From Oscillospiraceae bacterium (lineage in GTDB: Bacteria > Bacillota > Clostridia > Oscillospirales > Acutalibacteraceae), in the NCBI GenBank assembly GCA_009779995.1, contig WRDW01000019.1:1-34737 (forward strand): a stretch of 34,737 nt of DNA, given 5' to 3'. Position numbers and translations under genes: made by a program. Each line of letters starts with the position of its first letter. Position 1 is the stretch's first letter. A model generated the notes under the pieces. That model ran no database searches. It was not told the origin of the DNA and was given only the letters and a program-made list of their open reading frames with translations. Positions 7,935 to 15,654 of this stretch are shown here, piece after piece.

Positions 7935-9140
7935 TCATTCATCTTCCCCAGAATAAATCCCCAGGTCATTGCGCAGAACACTGCCATGCTGAATGACATT
8001 CCCGCCGTATCTCTCGCGGATACCGTCCACGGCTCGCTCCAACTGCTCTATATCCTTCGAGGCACCCGGCGCGTCGAACAGCGAAAGCTGCTCCACGGCA
8101 TCCTCGGCGGGCAACAGGTTCTGCGCGGTGATCGTCAGCAGGCGGATGGGCTTGCCTTTGGGCCAGGAGGCGTGTATCAGATCCAGGCATGCCTGCACCA
8201 GGTCGGCGGCAAGGTATGTCGGCCGCACGGTTTTTTGCCGGGTGATGGACTTCAAGGCAGAGTCCTTGATAGTCACCTGCACGGTAGTGCATTTTACGCC
8301 GGCGCGGCGCATCCGGGCTGCCACACTATCTGCCAGCACAATCAGCCCGGTGCGGATATCCTGCTCGCTGGTCAGGTCCCGGCGGAAGGTCTTTCCGTTG
8401 CCGATGGACTTCGCGGGGTCATACTCGCCTGTGCGGGCGATGGGGCTGTCGTCCAGGCCGTTCGCGCTGGCGTGCAGGTATTCGCCCTGTTTGCCAAATT
8501 GCCGGAGCAGGAAGGCTTCGCTTGTGTTTGCCAGATCGCCGATGGTCCTGATGCTGTACTTATCCAGCTCCGGCACCATCTTGCGGCCCACGCCAAAGAG
8601 CTCGCCCACCGGCAGCGGCCACAGGATTCGCCGGTAATTCTCTCGGGTGATATGCGTCACGGCGTTGGGCTTTTTGTAATCCGAGCCCATTTTGGCAAAG
8701 GTCCGGTTCCAGCTGACCCCTATAGAAATCGTAATGCCGGTTTCCCGGGCCACGCGCTCGCGTATCTCGTGGGCTATGGTCAGCTCATCGCCCCGGAAAA
8801 AGGTCATGTCCAGAAAGCTCTCGTCTATTGAAAATCGTTCAACGAAATTACTGTAAGTCTCATAGATTGCGTTGATTCTATCGCAGAATTCACCGTACTC
8901 GCCGCGGCGGGGCGGGCACAGCAACAGCTCCGGGCACTTGCGTTTTGCACTACTGATGGTCTCTGCGGTCTTGATGCCATAGCCCTTGGCCAGCTCATTT
9001 TTGGCCAAGATAATCCCGTGACGGCTTGCGGGATCCCCCGCCACCGCCATGGGGACTTTCTTGTATTCAGGATGAAAGGTTTCCTCCACGCTTGCGAAAA
9101 AGGAATTGCAATCTGCGTGGAAGTATATGGGGTCTGGCAT
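7935..9140 (-). CDS. dinB: DNA polymerase IV (Y-family)
   Basis: Error-prone translesion polymerase. 401 residues: palm motif FHADCNSFFASVE with metal ligand Asp10, and FSIDESFLD with Asp106/Glu107; finger, thumb (helix-hairpin-helix LFGVGRKMVPELDKYSIRTIGDL) and little-finger domains follow. The C-terminal QLSLF in EQLSLFDAP is a canonical beta-clamp-binding motif, so the gene is probably functional. Start ATG 9140; the ribosome-binding site is weak (GGTGATG). It stands alone between an inverted-repeat element and transposon debris, transcribed opposite to its neighbours. A LexA-type operator was not recognised. Confidence 0.95.
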   Translation of the reverse strand: MPDPIYFHADCNSFFASVEETFHPEYKKVPMAVAGDPASRHGIILAKNELAKGYGIKTAETISSAKRKCPELLLCPPRRGEYGEFCDRINAIYETYSNFVERFSIDESFLDMTFFRGDELTIAHEIRERVARETGITISIGVSWNRTFAKMGSDYKKPNAVTHITRENYRRILWPLPVGELFGVGRKMVPELDKYSIRTIGDLANTSEAFLLRQFGKQGEYLHASANGLDDSPIARTGEYDPAKSIGNGKTFRRDLTSEQDIRTGLIVLADSVAARMRRAGVKCTTVQVTIKDSALKSITRQKTVRPTYLAADLVQACLDLIHASWPKGKPIRLLTITAQNLLPAEDAVEQLSLFDAPGASKDIEQLERAVDGIRERYGGNVIQHGSVLRNDLGIYSGEDE

Positions 9141-9187
9141 AGGACATCACCGCATTCTGTATTGCTCCCATATGGTTCTTCGCTGAA

Positions 9188-9470
9188 TCAAGTGGGTAAT
9201 GCCAAATCAAGCCCAGCAGCTTCGAGATAGATCAAGGCGATGAAGCGGCGGATGTTTCGGAAACCGCGGGCGCGGCGTTTGATCTCCTGGACGCGGCAGT
9301 TGATGCCCTCCATCAGGCCGCTGGTCAGGCGGGTGTAGAAAAATCGCAGGATGCCGGCTTTGTGACGTTTGACCATTTTAGCGAACTTGCGCAGCGGCGG
9401 CAATTTGGAGCGGTCAGCCCATTGGAGCCATTTTTCGAGAGCTTCGGCGCAAACGCAATCGCCTCAATAT
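9188..9470 (-). pseudogene. ISL3-family transposase, C-terminal remnant
   Basis: The last ~90 residues of a DDE transposase. The segment LEKWLQWADRSKLPP, RLTSGLMEGINCRVQ and EIKRRARGFRN is the end of the ISL3 catalytic domain; Glu in LMEGIN is the likely last residue of the DDE triad. Upstream of about 9470 the frame meets a stop and similarity ends, so more than two thirds of the gene is missing. A minor ATG (9403) within it is not a real start. I see no clear terminal inverted repeat. It marks an old insertion next to dinB. Confidence 0.8.
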
Positions 9471-9541
9471 ACACTGGCTCTTCGATTCCCAGTGCCGCGC
9501 TGAACAACTCTTTTCCACTGTCAATCACCTCGATTAACAGT

Positions 9542-9933
9542 ATACCATATTTGCCTTACCCATGCAATCTTGCGAAGAACCTGCATACGGCTTACATAGA
9601 ACGGGTGGCGGACTTTGCCCGCAAGGAATATCTGCGTACCCTGAGCTACCGTGTGCAGGAGACACCCTTGGAAGAACAATCGGAAGATACGCTTGCCTTG
9701 GTTGAGGGCATTTCCCGGGCGAATTTGACCTTGCCGAAGGCCGGATATCTCTGGCGATGAATAATCTGCCGCTGCTCCGGCGGCAGGTGCTGAAAATGGC
9801 ATTCATTGAAAAGTTGACGGCCCAGGAAATCGCCGCACGCCTGGGCTGCGCTGTAAGTTATGTCTATAAGCAAAAGTGCTTGGCTTTGCAAAAACTCAAA
9901 GAAACAAGAGAGGACAATTATCGTGGACAATAA
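9542..9933 (+). pseudogene. sigma-70-like factor of Tn916-type elements, truncated and frameshifted
   Basis: Two frames together resemble the small sigma-like regulators of Tn916-type conjugative elements. The first frame has YIERVADFARKEYLRTLSY and PLEEQSEDTLALVEGIS. After about 9722 similarity continues in the -1 frame with FDLAEGRISLAMNNLPLLRR and LTAQEIAARLGCAVSYVYK, the region 4 helix-turn-helix, to a TAA at 9931-9933. The N-terminus is also lost or unclear near 9560. One frameshift makes it a probable pseudogene. It overlaps the next small HTH gene, the usual order in such elements. Confidence 0.7.
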
Positions 9934-10150
9934 GATTTTTGCGGCTCAGTTGGCGCGGGCTGTGGCTGGCGACAACGCCGCCATGCAGGCGGTATTGCAG
10001 GAATACGATCCTTTGTTCCGCAGCCGCAGCATGATTGAAGGGGAGCTCGATGAAGACTGCTATCAGTACATACTGCTGCGGGCGATTCAGGAAACGCCCA
10101 AATTCAAGGGGATAAAAATATTTTTTTCGCAGGGGGAAGAAATTGAATAG
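9923..10150 (+). CDS. HTH_16-like regulator from a conjugative element
   Basis: 75 residues from GTG 9923, overlapping the end of the sigma-like gene. The pattern AVAGDNAAMQAVLQEYDPLF, MIEGELDEDCYQYILLRAI matches the short helix-turn-helix proteins (HTH_16 type) that follow the sigma-like gene in Tn916-type elements. It appears intact and may be a leftover of the same element. No conjugation or mobilisation genes are present. Its role in the host, if any, is unknown. Confidence 0.7.
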   Translation: MDNKIFAAQLARAVAGDNAAMQAVLQEYDPLFRSRSMIEGELDEDCYQYILLRAIQETPKFKGIKIFFSQGEEIE

Positions 10151-10491
10151 AATTCTTCACTTTACTTATGAAGGCATCCCAAGGAACCACACCACGGTTC
10201 CTCGCACCTTGACAAACAGGCGCTATCGCCTCATATCCCCCCCTCAATACATCCCTTGAACGGTAAGCGGCTATCCGTCTGCCTGGCAAGCAGAACATGA
10301 GCACATAAACACGGGCGGCTCCCGTGTCCGCCATGAGCCGTTCCGGGGATGCAGAACTGGCTATTCTGGCAGTCCCGCAGCCGGGGGCGTTGAGGGAAAG
10401 AAAAATCATTTTTTTGTTGCAGGCGGACAACCCAGATGGTATAATGGAATTAGGTCATTGTGCTTGTCCTCTTTGAAAGGAGATTCTATTC
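10151..10491. other. structured non-coding region of element remnant
   Basis: About 340 bases without a gene. It contains small hairpins, AGGAACC/GGTTCCT at about 10179-10199 and CACGGG/CCCGTG near 10309-10325, and a promoter at its right end. Such spacing between the HTH gene and the excision/integration genes is usual in integrative elements; here no such genes follow. Confidence 0.45.
10417..10445 (+). promoter_or_regulatory. putative promoter for stub ORF
   Basis: TATAAT at 10440-10445 with a weak TTGCAG (10417-10422) 17 bases upstream. It points at the 23-codon ORF at 10492. Confidence 0.5.
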
Positions 10492-10563
10492 ATGAGCGAC
10501 AACGAATTATGCAATGAGTATTCACTGGAGGAACGACTTCTAAAGCGTCGGCGAGGCAAATGA
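10492..10563 (+). pseudogene. 23-residue stub ORF with good ribosome-binding site
   Basis: ATG 10492 follows AAAGGAGA at 7-8 bases and a promoter, but the frame ends after 23 codons (MSDNELCNEY... ending KRRRGK). It stops about 30 bases from the 3' end of tRNA-Arg, on the side where integrative elements insert. It looks like the 5' end of an element gene (for example an excisionase) cut off by excision or deletion. The peptide is too short to assign. Confidence 0.4.
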
Positions 10564-10593
10564 GAAGTGCCGCAAACCCTTGATTTACGGCAC
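10564..10593 (-). terminator. probable terminator of tRNA-Arg
   Basis: On the minus strand directly after the tRNA, GTGCCGTAAA can pair with TTTGCGGCAC (10-bp stem with one G-T, seven-base loop), followed by TTCTCATTT. The T-tract is modest. Confidence 0.5.
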
Positions 10594-10594
10594 A

Positions 10595-10671
10595 TGGCGC
10601 GCCCACAGGGACTCGAACCCCGGACCCACTGCTTAGAAGGCAGTTGCTCTGTCCACCTGAGCTATGAGCGC
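10595..10671 (-). tRNA. tRNA-Arg (anticodon UCU), CCA encoded
   Basis: Cloverleaf on the minus strand: acceptor stem GCGCTCA with TGGGCGC, D-loop AGCTCAGGTGGACAGAGC, anticodon loop TTCTAAG with anticodon TCT, and T-arm GGGGTTCGAGTCCC. CCA is encoded at 10597-10595. It reads AGA codons. Its 3' end faces the mobile-element debris to the left, consistent with use as an integration site. Confidence 0.97.
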
Positions 10672-10680
10672 ATCGTTTGT

Positions 10681-10709
10681 ATTTTAACATATATATAATA
10701 GAAAAGCAA
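10681..10709 (-). promoter_or_regulatory. promoter of tRNA-Arg
   Basis: Minus strand TTGCTT (10709-10704), 17-base spacer, TAAAAT (10686-10681); the start would fall a few bases before the mature tRNA 5' end at 10671. It overlaps the AT-rich hydG leader. Confidence 0.6.
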
Positions 10710-10726
10710 GAGGAAAATTGGAAGCC

Positions 10727-12136
10727 ATGTACAACCCAGCGTCCCCCCAGGCAGAGGAGTTCATCGAACATGAGGAAATCCTCGCGGCACTGCAATACGC
10801 CGAAGAGAATAAAGCCAACGCCGCGCTGATCGACGCGATTTTGCGCAGGGCGGGGGAGGGCAAGGGCCTTTCGCACCGGGAGGCCTCGGTGCTGCTCGCC
10901 TGCGGGCTGCCGGACCGGAACGAGGAGATTCTGCGCCTTGCAAAGAAACTCAAAGAGGCCTTCTACGGCAGGCGCATCGTGCTCTTCGCGCCGCTGTATC
11001 TCTCGAATTATTGCGTCAACGGCTGCGTGTACTGCCCCTATCACTTCCAGAACACGCACATCCCCCGGAAGAAGCTCACGCAGGCGGAGATCGCGCGGGA
11101 GGTGATCGCCCTGCAGGACATGGGGCACAAGCGCCTGGCCATCGAGTGCGGGGAGGACCCCCTGCACAACCCCATCGAGTACATTTTGGAGAGCATAGAT
11201 ACTATCTATAATATACATCATAAGAACGGCGCGATCCGCAGGGTCAATGTGAACATCGCGGCCACCACAGAGGAGAATTACAGAAAACTCAAACAGGCTG
11301 GCATAGGGACGTACATCCTGTTCCAGGAGACCTACCACAAAGAGAGCTACGAACTGCTGCACCCCACGGGGCCCAAGCACGGCTACGCCCGGCAGACCGA
11401 GGCCATGGACCGCGCCATGCGCGGCGGCGTGGACGACGTGGGCCTGGGCGTGCTCTTCGGCCTAGAGGGCCATAAATACGAGTTCGCGGGCCTGCTCATG
11501 CACGCCGAGCACCTGGAGGCCGCCTTCGGCGTGGGACCGCATACGATCAGCGTGCCGCGCATCAAGCCCGCCGACGGCATCGACCCCGGCGCGTTCTCCA
11601 ACGGCGTGCCGGACGGGGTGTTCGCCAAGCTCATCGCCTGCATCCGCCTGGCCGTGCCCTGCACGGGGATGATCATCTCCACGAGGGAGAATCAGCAAGT
11701 ACGCGCGCGTGCGCTTGAGCTCGGCGTGTCGCAGATCTCCGGGGCCAGCCGCACGGGTGTGGGCGGCTATACGTCAAACCAGCACGATACCGACCAGTTC
11801 GACATCAGCGACAACCGCACCCTGGACGAGGTCGTCCGCTGGCTGATGGCGCTGGGGTATATCCCCAGCTTCTGCACCGCGTGCTATCGCCAGGGCCGCA
11901 CGGGGGATAGATTCATGGAGCTGCTCAAGGCCGGGCAGATACAGAACTGCTGCCAGCCCAACGCCCTGATGACATTGCAGGAGTTTTTGATGGACTACGC
12001 GAGCCCCGCCACGCGCTTGGTCGGCGAGGGCCTCATCGCCCGGGAGATGATTGAAATCCCCAATCAGAAGATTCGCGAAGCAACCCTGGGCCACCTGGAG
12101 GCCATACGCCAGGGCGAGCGGGATTTTATCGTGTGA
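10727..12136 (+). CDS. hydG: [FeFe]-hydrogenase maturase HydG (radical SAM tyrosine lyase)
   Basis: Cleaves tyrosine to supply the CO and CN ligands of the hydrogenase H-cluster. 469 residues, the usual size. Radical-SAM cluster motif C96-x3-C100-x2-C103 in NYCVNGCVYC, TIM-barrel with CGEDPLHNPIEY, FQETYHKESYE and SASRTGVGGYT-like GASRTGVGGY. The C-terminal domain carries CTACYRQGRTGDRFMELLK and NCCQPNALMTLQEFL, with the CX2C and further Cys of the auxiliary Fe-S cluster. ATG 10727 is preferred; TTG 10718 is also possible. hydF lies two genes downstream; hydE is not in the window. The organism therefore probably makes an [FeFe]-hydrogenase and is an anaerobe. Confidence 0.96.
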   Translation: MYNPASPQAEEFIEHEEILAALQYAEENKANAALIDAILRRAGEGKGLSHREASVLLACGLPDRNEEILRLAKKLKEAFYGRRIVLFAPLYLSNYCVNGCVYCPYHFQNTHIPRKKLTQAEIAREVIALQDMGHKRLAIECGEDPLHNPIEYILESIDTIYNIHHKNGAIRRVNVNIAATTEENYRKLKQAGIGTYILFQETYHKESYELLHPTGPKHGYARQTEAMDRAMRGGVDDVGLGVLFGLEGHKYEFAGLLMHAEHLEAAFGVGPHTISVPRIKPADGIDPGAFSNGVPDGVFAKLIACIRLAVPCTGMIISTRENQQVRARALELGVSQISGASRTGVGGYTSNQHDTDQFDISDNRTLDEVVRWLMALGYIPSFCTACYRQGRTGDRFMELLKAGQIQNCCQPNALMTLQEFLMDYASPATRLVGEGLIAREMIEIPNQKIREATLGHLEAIRQGERDFIV

Positions 12137-12138
12137 GG

Positions 12139-12167
12139 TTGCAATCGGCGCGGGAGTGTGGTATAAT
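12139..12167 (+). promoter_or_regulatory. sigma-A promoter for lipase-hydF unit
   Basis: TTGCAA (12139-12144), 17-base spacer, TATAAT (12162-12167), directly behind the hydG stop. A repeat element (12175-12248) lies in the transcribed leader. Confidence 0.75.
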
Positions 12168-12174
12168 GATGCCG

Positions 12175-12248
12175 GTAGGGGACGGCCTCCGGACGTCCCT
12201 GGCCTGAAAACGAATTGTGCGTGGGGCGTCGGGGACGCCGCCCCCTAC
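12175..12248. repeat. TAGGGG palindromic repeat, copy 1
   Basis: Starts GTAGGGGACGGC and ends GCCGCCCCCTAC, so the ends are inverted copies; an inner part also pairs (GGACGTCC; GTCGGGGACG). It forms the leader of the lipase gene. Related copies are at 14857, 22949 and 24106. Confidence 0.7.
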
Positions 12249-12274
12249 AGATAGTCAACTCGGGAGGTCTGCTT

Positions 12275-13516
12275 ATGAGAAAATCAATCACGGCCCTGCT
12301 GCTTTGCCTCAGCATTGTCTTTTGCGCCGCCATGCCCGCCCAGGCCGCCGCGCCGGAGGCGAAGACATATCCCATCGTGTTCGTGCACGGCCTGGCGGGC
12401 TGGGGCGAGAGCGCCGGCCTGGACCGGATCGCGCCCGGCTGGGGCCAGTTCGCGGGGAGCATCCCAAAATATCTGAGAGGGTACGGCTATGAGTGTTACG
12501 CAGCCTCGGTGGGGCCGGTTTCCAGCGTGTGGGACAGGGCCTGCGAGCTCTATGCCCAGCTGAACGGCACCCGCGTGGACTACGGCGCGGCCCACGCCGC
12601 GAAGTTCGGCCACGAGCGCTACGGGGAGACCTACAAGAAGGCCCTCGTGCCGGGCTGGAACGACGGCGACCGCAGGATTCACCTGCTCGGCCACAGCATG
12701 GGCGGGGCGACCGCGCGGCTGCTGGCGCAGCTGCTGGCCCGCGGCGACGCCGACGAACAGGCCGCCACCCCGGCGGGTGAGCTCTCCCCGCTGTTCGGCG
12801 GTACGCTGGGCGGGCGCGTGGCCTCCATCACCACCCTGGGCGCGCCCCACAACGGCAGCACCGCCCTGGAGCCCGGCGGCGGCTCGGATACCCTGTATAA
12901 GGGGCTGACTGTCCTGGGCTTCGCCTCCAACATCAGCTGGATTTTCAGTCGGCTCTACCCCTTCCGCCTGGGGCATTTCAACATGTCGCCGAAGGGGTTT
13001 TGGCGCGCGCCCTGGAATGTATTTAAAGTCAAACGCGCCTTTGAGGAAAACCCCGACGGCGCGCAGGTCGATCTGACGGTGGACGGCGCCGCCGCGGTGA
13101 ACGGGGGCATCCAATGCCTGCCGGACATTTATTACTTCAGCTATTACGCATGTAAATCCCTGGACGACGGCAATGGGAATCAGGCGCCGAAGGAGGGCAT
13201 GTGGTTCCTGTTCCGGAAGCCCTCGTCCGCCATGGGCCTGCGCCGCGAGCCCTACACCACGCCCGGAGGCACGCGCATCGACGAGGCCTGGATGCCCAAC
13301 GACGGCCTGGTGAACGTGATCTCGGCCCTATACCCCTTCGGCGAGCCGCACCGGGATTACGACCCCGGCGATGTGCGCCCCGGCGTGTGGCAGGTAATGC
13401 CGGTGATAGAGGAATACGACCACATGGACTTCGCGGGCGGCCTGCAGCTCGGCGGCGCGCCGGGCATAAAGGAGTTCTACCTCTCAGTGGCGCGGCTGCT
13501 GGAGGGGATTGAATGA
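12275..13516 (+). CDS. Secreted triacylglycerol lipase, family I.5/staphylococcal type
   Basis: Hydrolyses fatty-acid esters outside the cell. 413 residues with a signal peptide (1 to about 25, ending PAQAAA). The alpha/beta-hydrolase fold starts YPIVFVHGLAGWGE; the nucleophile elbow GHSMGG puts Ser at 141. Downstream WMPNDGLVN and EEYDHMDFAG probably carry the catalytic Asp and His. The block VSSVWDRACELYAQL followed by VDYGAAHAAKFGHERYG is diagnostic of Geobacillus L1/staphylococcal lipases; His107 and His113 have the spacing of the two structural zinc-ligand histidines. ATG 12275 follows GGGAGG by 7 bases. It sits between hydG and hydF, which is an odd place for a lipase. Confidence 0.93.
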   Translation: MRKSITALLLCLSIVFCAAMPAQAAAPEAKTYPIVFVHGLAGWGESAGLDRIAPGWGQFAGSIPKYLRGYGYECYAASVGPVSSVWDRACELYAQLNGTRVDYGAAHAAKFGHERYGETYKKALVPGWNDGDRRIHLLGHSMGGATARLLAQLLARGDADEQAATPAGELSPLFGGTLGGRVASITTLGAPHNGSTALEPGGGSDTLYKGLTVLGFASNISWIFSRLYPFRLGHFNMSPKGFWRAPWNVFKVKRAFEENPDGAQVDLTVDGAAAVNGGIQCLPDIYYFSYYACKSLDDGNGNQAPKEGMWFLFRKPSSAMGLRREPYTTPGGTRIDEAWMPNDGLVNVISALYPFGEPHRDYDPGDVRPGVWQVMPVIEEYDHMDFAGGLQLGGAPGIKEFYLSVARLLEGIE

Positions 13517-13674
13517 GGGTGGATAATGATATGTTGGACGACGAAACCATGGAGGCAGGCGCTGACCAAAAGGACTTCCCCGGCAGCCTTCTGTTCGGCA
13601 TGTTTGCCGACGGTAAAATGTCAACCGAGGAATATTTAAGACAAAAGCAAATGGATAAGGAGCTGGAAGGGTGA
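13513..13674 (+). CDS. 53-residue hypothetical protein linking lipase and hydF
   Basis: ATG 13513 overlaps the lipase stop (ATGA) and its own TGA overlaps the GTG of hydF (GTGA), so the three genes are interlocked. The peptide is acidic and Met-rich, with FPGSLLFGMFADGKMSTEEY in the middle and a charged C-terminus; no signal peptide or membrane segment. I do not recognise the family. The exact fit between the two stop/start junctions argues it is translated, at least to deliver ribosomes to hydF. Confidence 0.6.
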   Translation: MRVDNDMLDDETMEAGADQKDFPGSLLFGMFADGKMSTEEYLRQKQMDKELEG

Positions 13675-14861
13675 GCCTTTCACAAACCCCATCCGCCGAG
13701 CGCGTGCATATCGGCTTCTTCGGGCGGCGCAACGCGGGCAAATCCAGCCTGGTCAACGCCGTGACGGGGCAGGCCCTCAGCGTGGTCTCCGAGACCCCAG
13801 GCACCACCACCGACCCCGTGCGCAAGGCCATGGAGCTGCTGCCCCTGGGCCCGGTGGCGATCATTGATACCCCGGGCTTCGACGACGAGGGGGCGCTGGG
13901 CGCGCTGCGGGTGAAGAAGACCCGCGGCATCCTGCGGGAGGCGGACGCCGCCGTGCTGGTGATCGACGCCGCGCAGGGCATACAGCAATCTGACGAAGAG
14001 CTGATTGCCCTGTTTGAAGAAAATAATACGCCTTTTATCATAGCGCTGAACAAGTGCGATCTACCCCATTGTCAATTGTCAATTGTCAATTGTCAATTCC
14101 TTGAAGTCTCAGCCAAGACCGGGCGGAATATACATGAACTGAAGGAGGCCATCGCGCGGCTGGCGCCGCACAGGCAGGAGAGGCGGCTGGTGGCCGACCT
14201 GCTCTCGCCGGGGGACTGCGCGCTGCTGGTGACGCCCATCGACGCCGCAGCGCCCAAGGGCAGGCTTATCCTGCCGCAGCAGCAGGCGCTGCGCGGCGCG
14301 CTGGACGCCAGGGCATACGCCCTTGTCTCGAAAGAGACAGAACTGGCGTCGGCATTGGCTCGTTTGAAAGAGCCGCCGGCTCTGGTGATTACGGATTCGC
14401 AGGTGTTCCAATACGTGGCCGGGATTGTGCCGGAGGACGTGCCGCTCACTTCGTTTTCGATTTTGTTCGCGCGGTACAAGGGCTTCTTGAAGCAGGCGGC
14501 GCAGGGCGTGGAGGCTCTTCAAAATTTGCCCGAAGGCGCGAAAATTCTCATCGCGGAGGGCTGCACGCACCACCGGCAGTGCGACGACATCGGCACGGTG
14601 AAGCTGCCGCGCTGGATACAGGAGAAGCTGGGACGGGAATTCGCGTTTTCGTACTGTTCTGGGAACGAGTTCCCGGAGGACCTCTCCCCCTACGCCCTGG
14701 TGCTGCACTGCGGCGGCTGCATGTTGAACGAAAAGGCGATGCGCGCCCGCGCCAACCTCGCCGCCGCGCAGGGCGTGCCCTTCACGAACTACGGCGTATG
14801 CATCGCCTGGCTCCAGGGAATTTTAAAACGATCTTTGCGGCCGTTTGAGGGTAAACTGTAG
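13671..14861 (+). CDS. hydF: [FeFe]-hydrogenase maturation GTPase HydF
   Basis: Scaffold and carrier for the 2Fe subcluster built by HydE and HydG. 396 residues. N-terminal GTPase: P-loop GRRNAGKS (18-25), switch DTPGFDD, NKCDL and SAKTG. Dimerisation domain in the middle; C-terminal Fe-S domain with C298-T-H-H and H346-C-G-G-C350, the CxH...HCxxC pattern of HydF. The start is GTG 13671 with AAGGAG 8 bases upstream, overlapping the previous stop. Oddity: residues 134-143 (CQLSIVNCQF), between the NKxD and SAK motifs, are encoded by a tandem CAATTGT heptamer repeat, the same repeat as in pyrK. Confidence 0.95.
   Translation: MSLSQTPSAERVHIGFFGRRNAGKSSLVNAVTGQALSVVSETPGTTTDPVRKAMELLPLGPVAIIDTPGFDDEGALGALRVKKTRGILREADAAVLVIDAAQGIQQSDEELIALFEENNTPFIIALNKCDLPHCQLSIVNCQFLEVSAKTGRNIHELKEAIARLAPHRQERRLVADLLSPGDCALLVTPIDAAAPKGRLILPQQQALRGALDARAYALVSKETELASALARLKEPPALVITDSQVFQYVAGIVPEDVPLTSFSILFARYKGFLKQAAQGVEALQNLPEGAKILIAEGCTHHRQCDDIGTVKLPRWIQEKLGREFAFSYCSGNEFPEDLSPYALVLHCGGCMLNEKAMRARANLAAAQGVPFTNYGVCIAWLQGILKRSLRPFEGKL
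14066..14098 (+). repeat. CAATTGT heptamer tandem repeat inside hydF
   Basis: Four complete GTCAATT units (14071-14098) plus a partial one. The reading frame through it is fully open and encodes QLSIVN with flanking Cys. A matching five-unit copy lies in pyrK at 19974-20008. Confidence 0.9.
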
Positions 14862-14882
14862 GGGCGGCATTTTTGCCGCCCG
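14857..14882. repeat. TAGGGG palindromic repeat, copy 2 (short hairpin)
   Basis: CTGTAGGGGCGGCA / TGCCGCCC: an 8-bp stem (14862-14869 with 14874-14881) and TTTT loop, overlapping the hydF stop codon. It has the same sequence as the left end of the element at 24106. There is no T-tract after it, so it is not a standard terminator. Confidence 0.7.
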
Positions 14883-14902
14883 AACAAAGGAGGTTTTGAT
14901 CC

Positions 14903-15622
14903 ATGGATAAACACAGGCGCGCGCACAGGTGGGCCTTCCCCCTGGGGGTGCTGCTCACGGCGTTGGCGGTGGTGGGCGCGGTGACGCTGGCGCGCCTGGC
15001 CGCCGGGGGCATACGCCAGCAGATACAGAACCCGAAAGAGAAGCAGGCCTATGAGGCGTTCCTGGCGAAGATCGTGGTGCACGGCCCCGACCCCTTCGAT
15101 TCCGTGGGGGCGGTGCCCGTGGGCAGCATCCCGCAGCTGCTGGATATCAGCATCTGGTCCATCCTGCGCGGGCCGGACGCCGCGCCCGGCAGGATCCCCT
15201 GGGATCCCGACACCGGCGAGCTGCTCCTCGGGCAGGAGCGGGTGGCCGCCGAGTTCGAGAAGATTTTCGGCGAGCCGCCCCCCATCCACGCGAGCATAGA
15301 GGGCAGCGACTTCGACTTTGTCTACGACCCGGAGGAGAAGATCTACCGCATCCCGGTGACGGGCTCCCTGAGCATCTACCTGCCACGGGTGCGGCTGCCC
15401 ATCAAGAAGACCGGCGGCGCCATCGAGCTGACGGTGGACTACCTGGCCTACAACGACTACCAGCTGGACGCCCGCGGCCTCTACGTGGAGCCCACGGTCC
15501 CGGCCAAGACCATGCTCATCACCCTCTACGCCCAGGCGGACGAGGACTGCCCCTACCGCGTGGGGGCCATCCGCCAGACCTTCGGCGCGGACTATGTGGC
15601 GGGCGGGGCGAAGCTGGGATAG
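14903..15622 (+). CDS. Membrane-anchored protein of unknown function
   Basis: 239 residues: a basic N-terminus, one transmembrane helix (about 12-32, or an uncleaved signal), then an extracytoplasmic domain rich in acidic residues and prolines (SILRGPDAAPGRIPWDPDTG, a Tyr-rich stretch DFDFVYDPEEKIYRIPVTG, and a beta-rich C-terminus). I do not recognise a family. ATG 14903 has AAAGGAGG 8-9 bases upstream. It follows hydF by about 40 bases and may be co-transcribed. It is followed by a large palindrome at 15655-15860. Confidence 0.75.
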   Translation: MDKHRRAHRWAFPLGVLLTALAVVGAVTLARLAAGGIRQQIQNPKEKQAYEAFLAKIVVHGPDPFDSVGAVPVGSIPQLLDISIWSILRGPDAAPGRIPWDPDTGELLLGQERVAAEFEKIFGEPPPIHASIEGSDFDFVYDPEEKIYRIPVTGSLSIYLPRVRLPIKKTGGAIELTVDYLAYNDYQLDARGLYVEPTVPAKTMLITLYAQADEDCPYRVGAIRQTFGADYVAGGAKLG

Positions 15623-15654
15623 AACTATTCCCGCTGTGAAAGAGCCCACTGCTC

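Noticed and set aside
7799-7996. Plus-strand ORF of 65 codons downstream of the 118-bp element
   Set aside because: It has no ribosome-binding site, spans a perfect promoter and runs antisense into the dinB 3' end.
9690-9933. Frame change in the sigma-like gene as programmed frameshifting
   Set aside because: No slippery heptamer lies in the right phase and the gene's N-terminus is also damaged, so a decayed gene is simpler.
10490-11380. 296-residue minus-strand frame across tRNA-Arg and hydG
   Set aside because: It crosses a tRNA gene and is antisense to hydG; no ribosome-binding site or domain.
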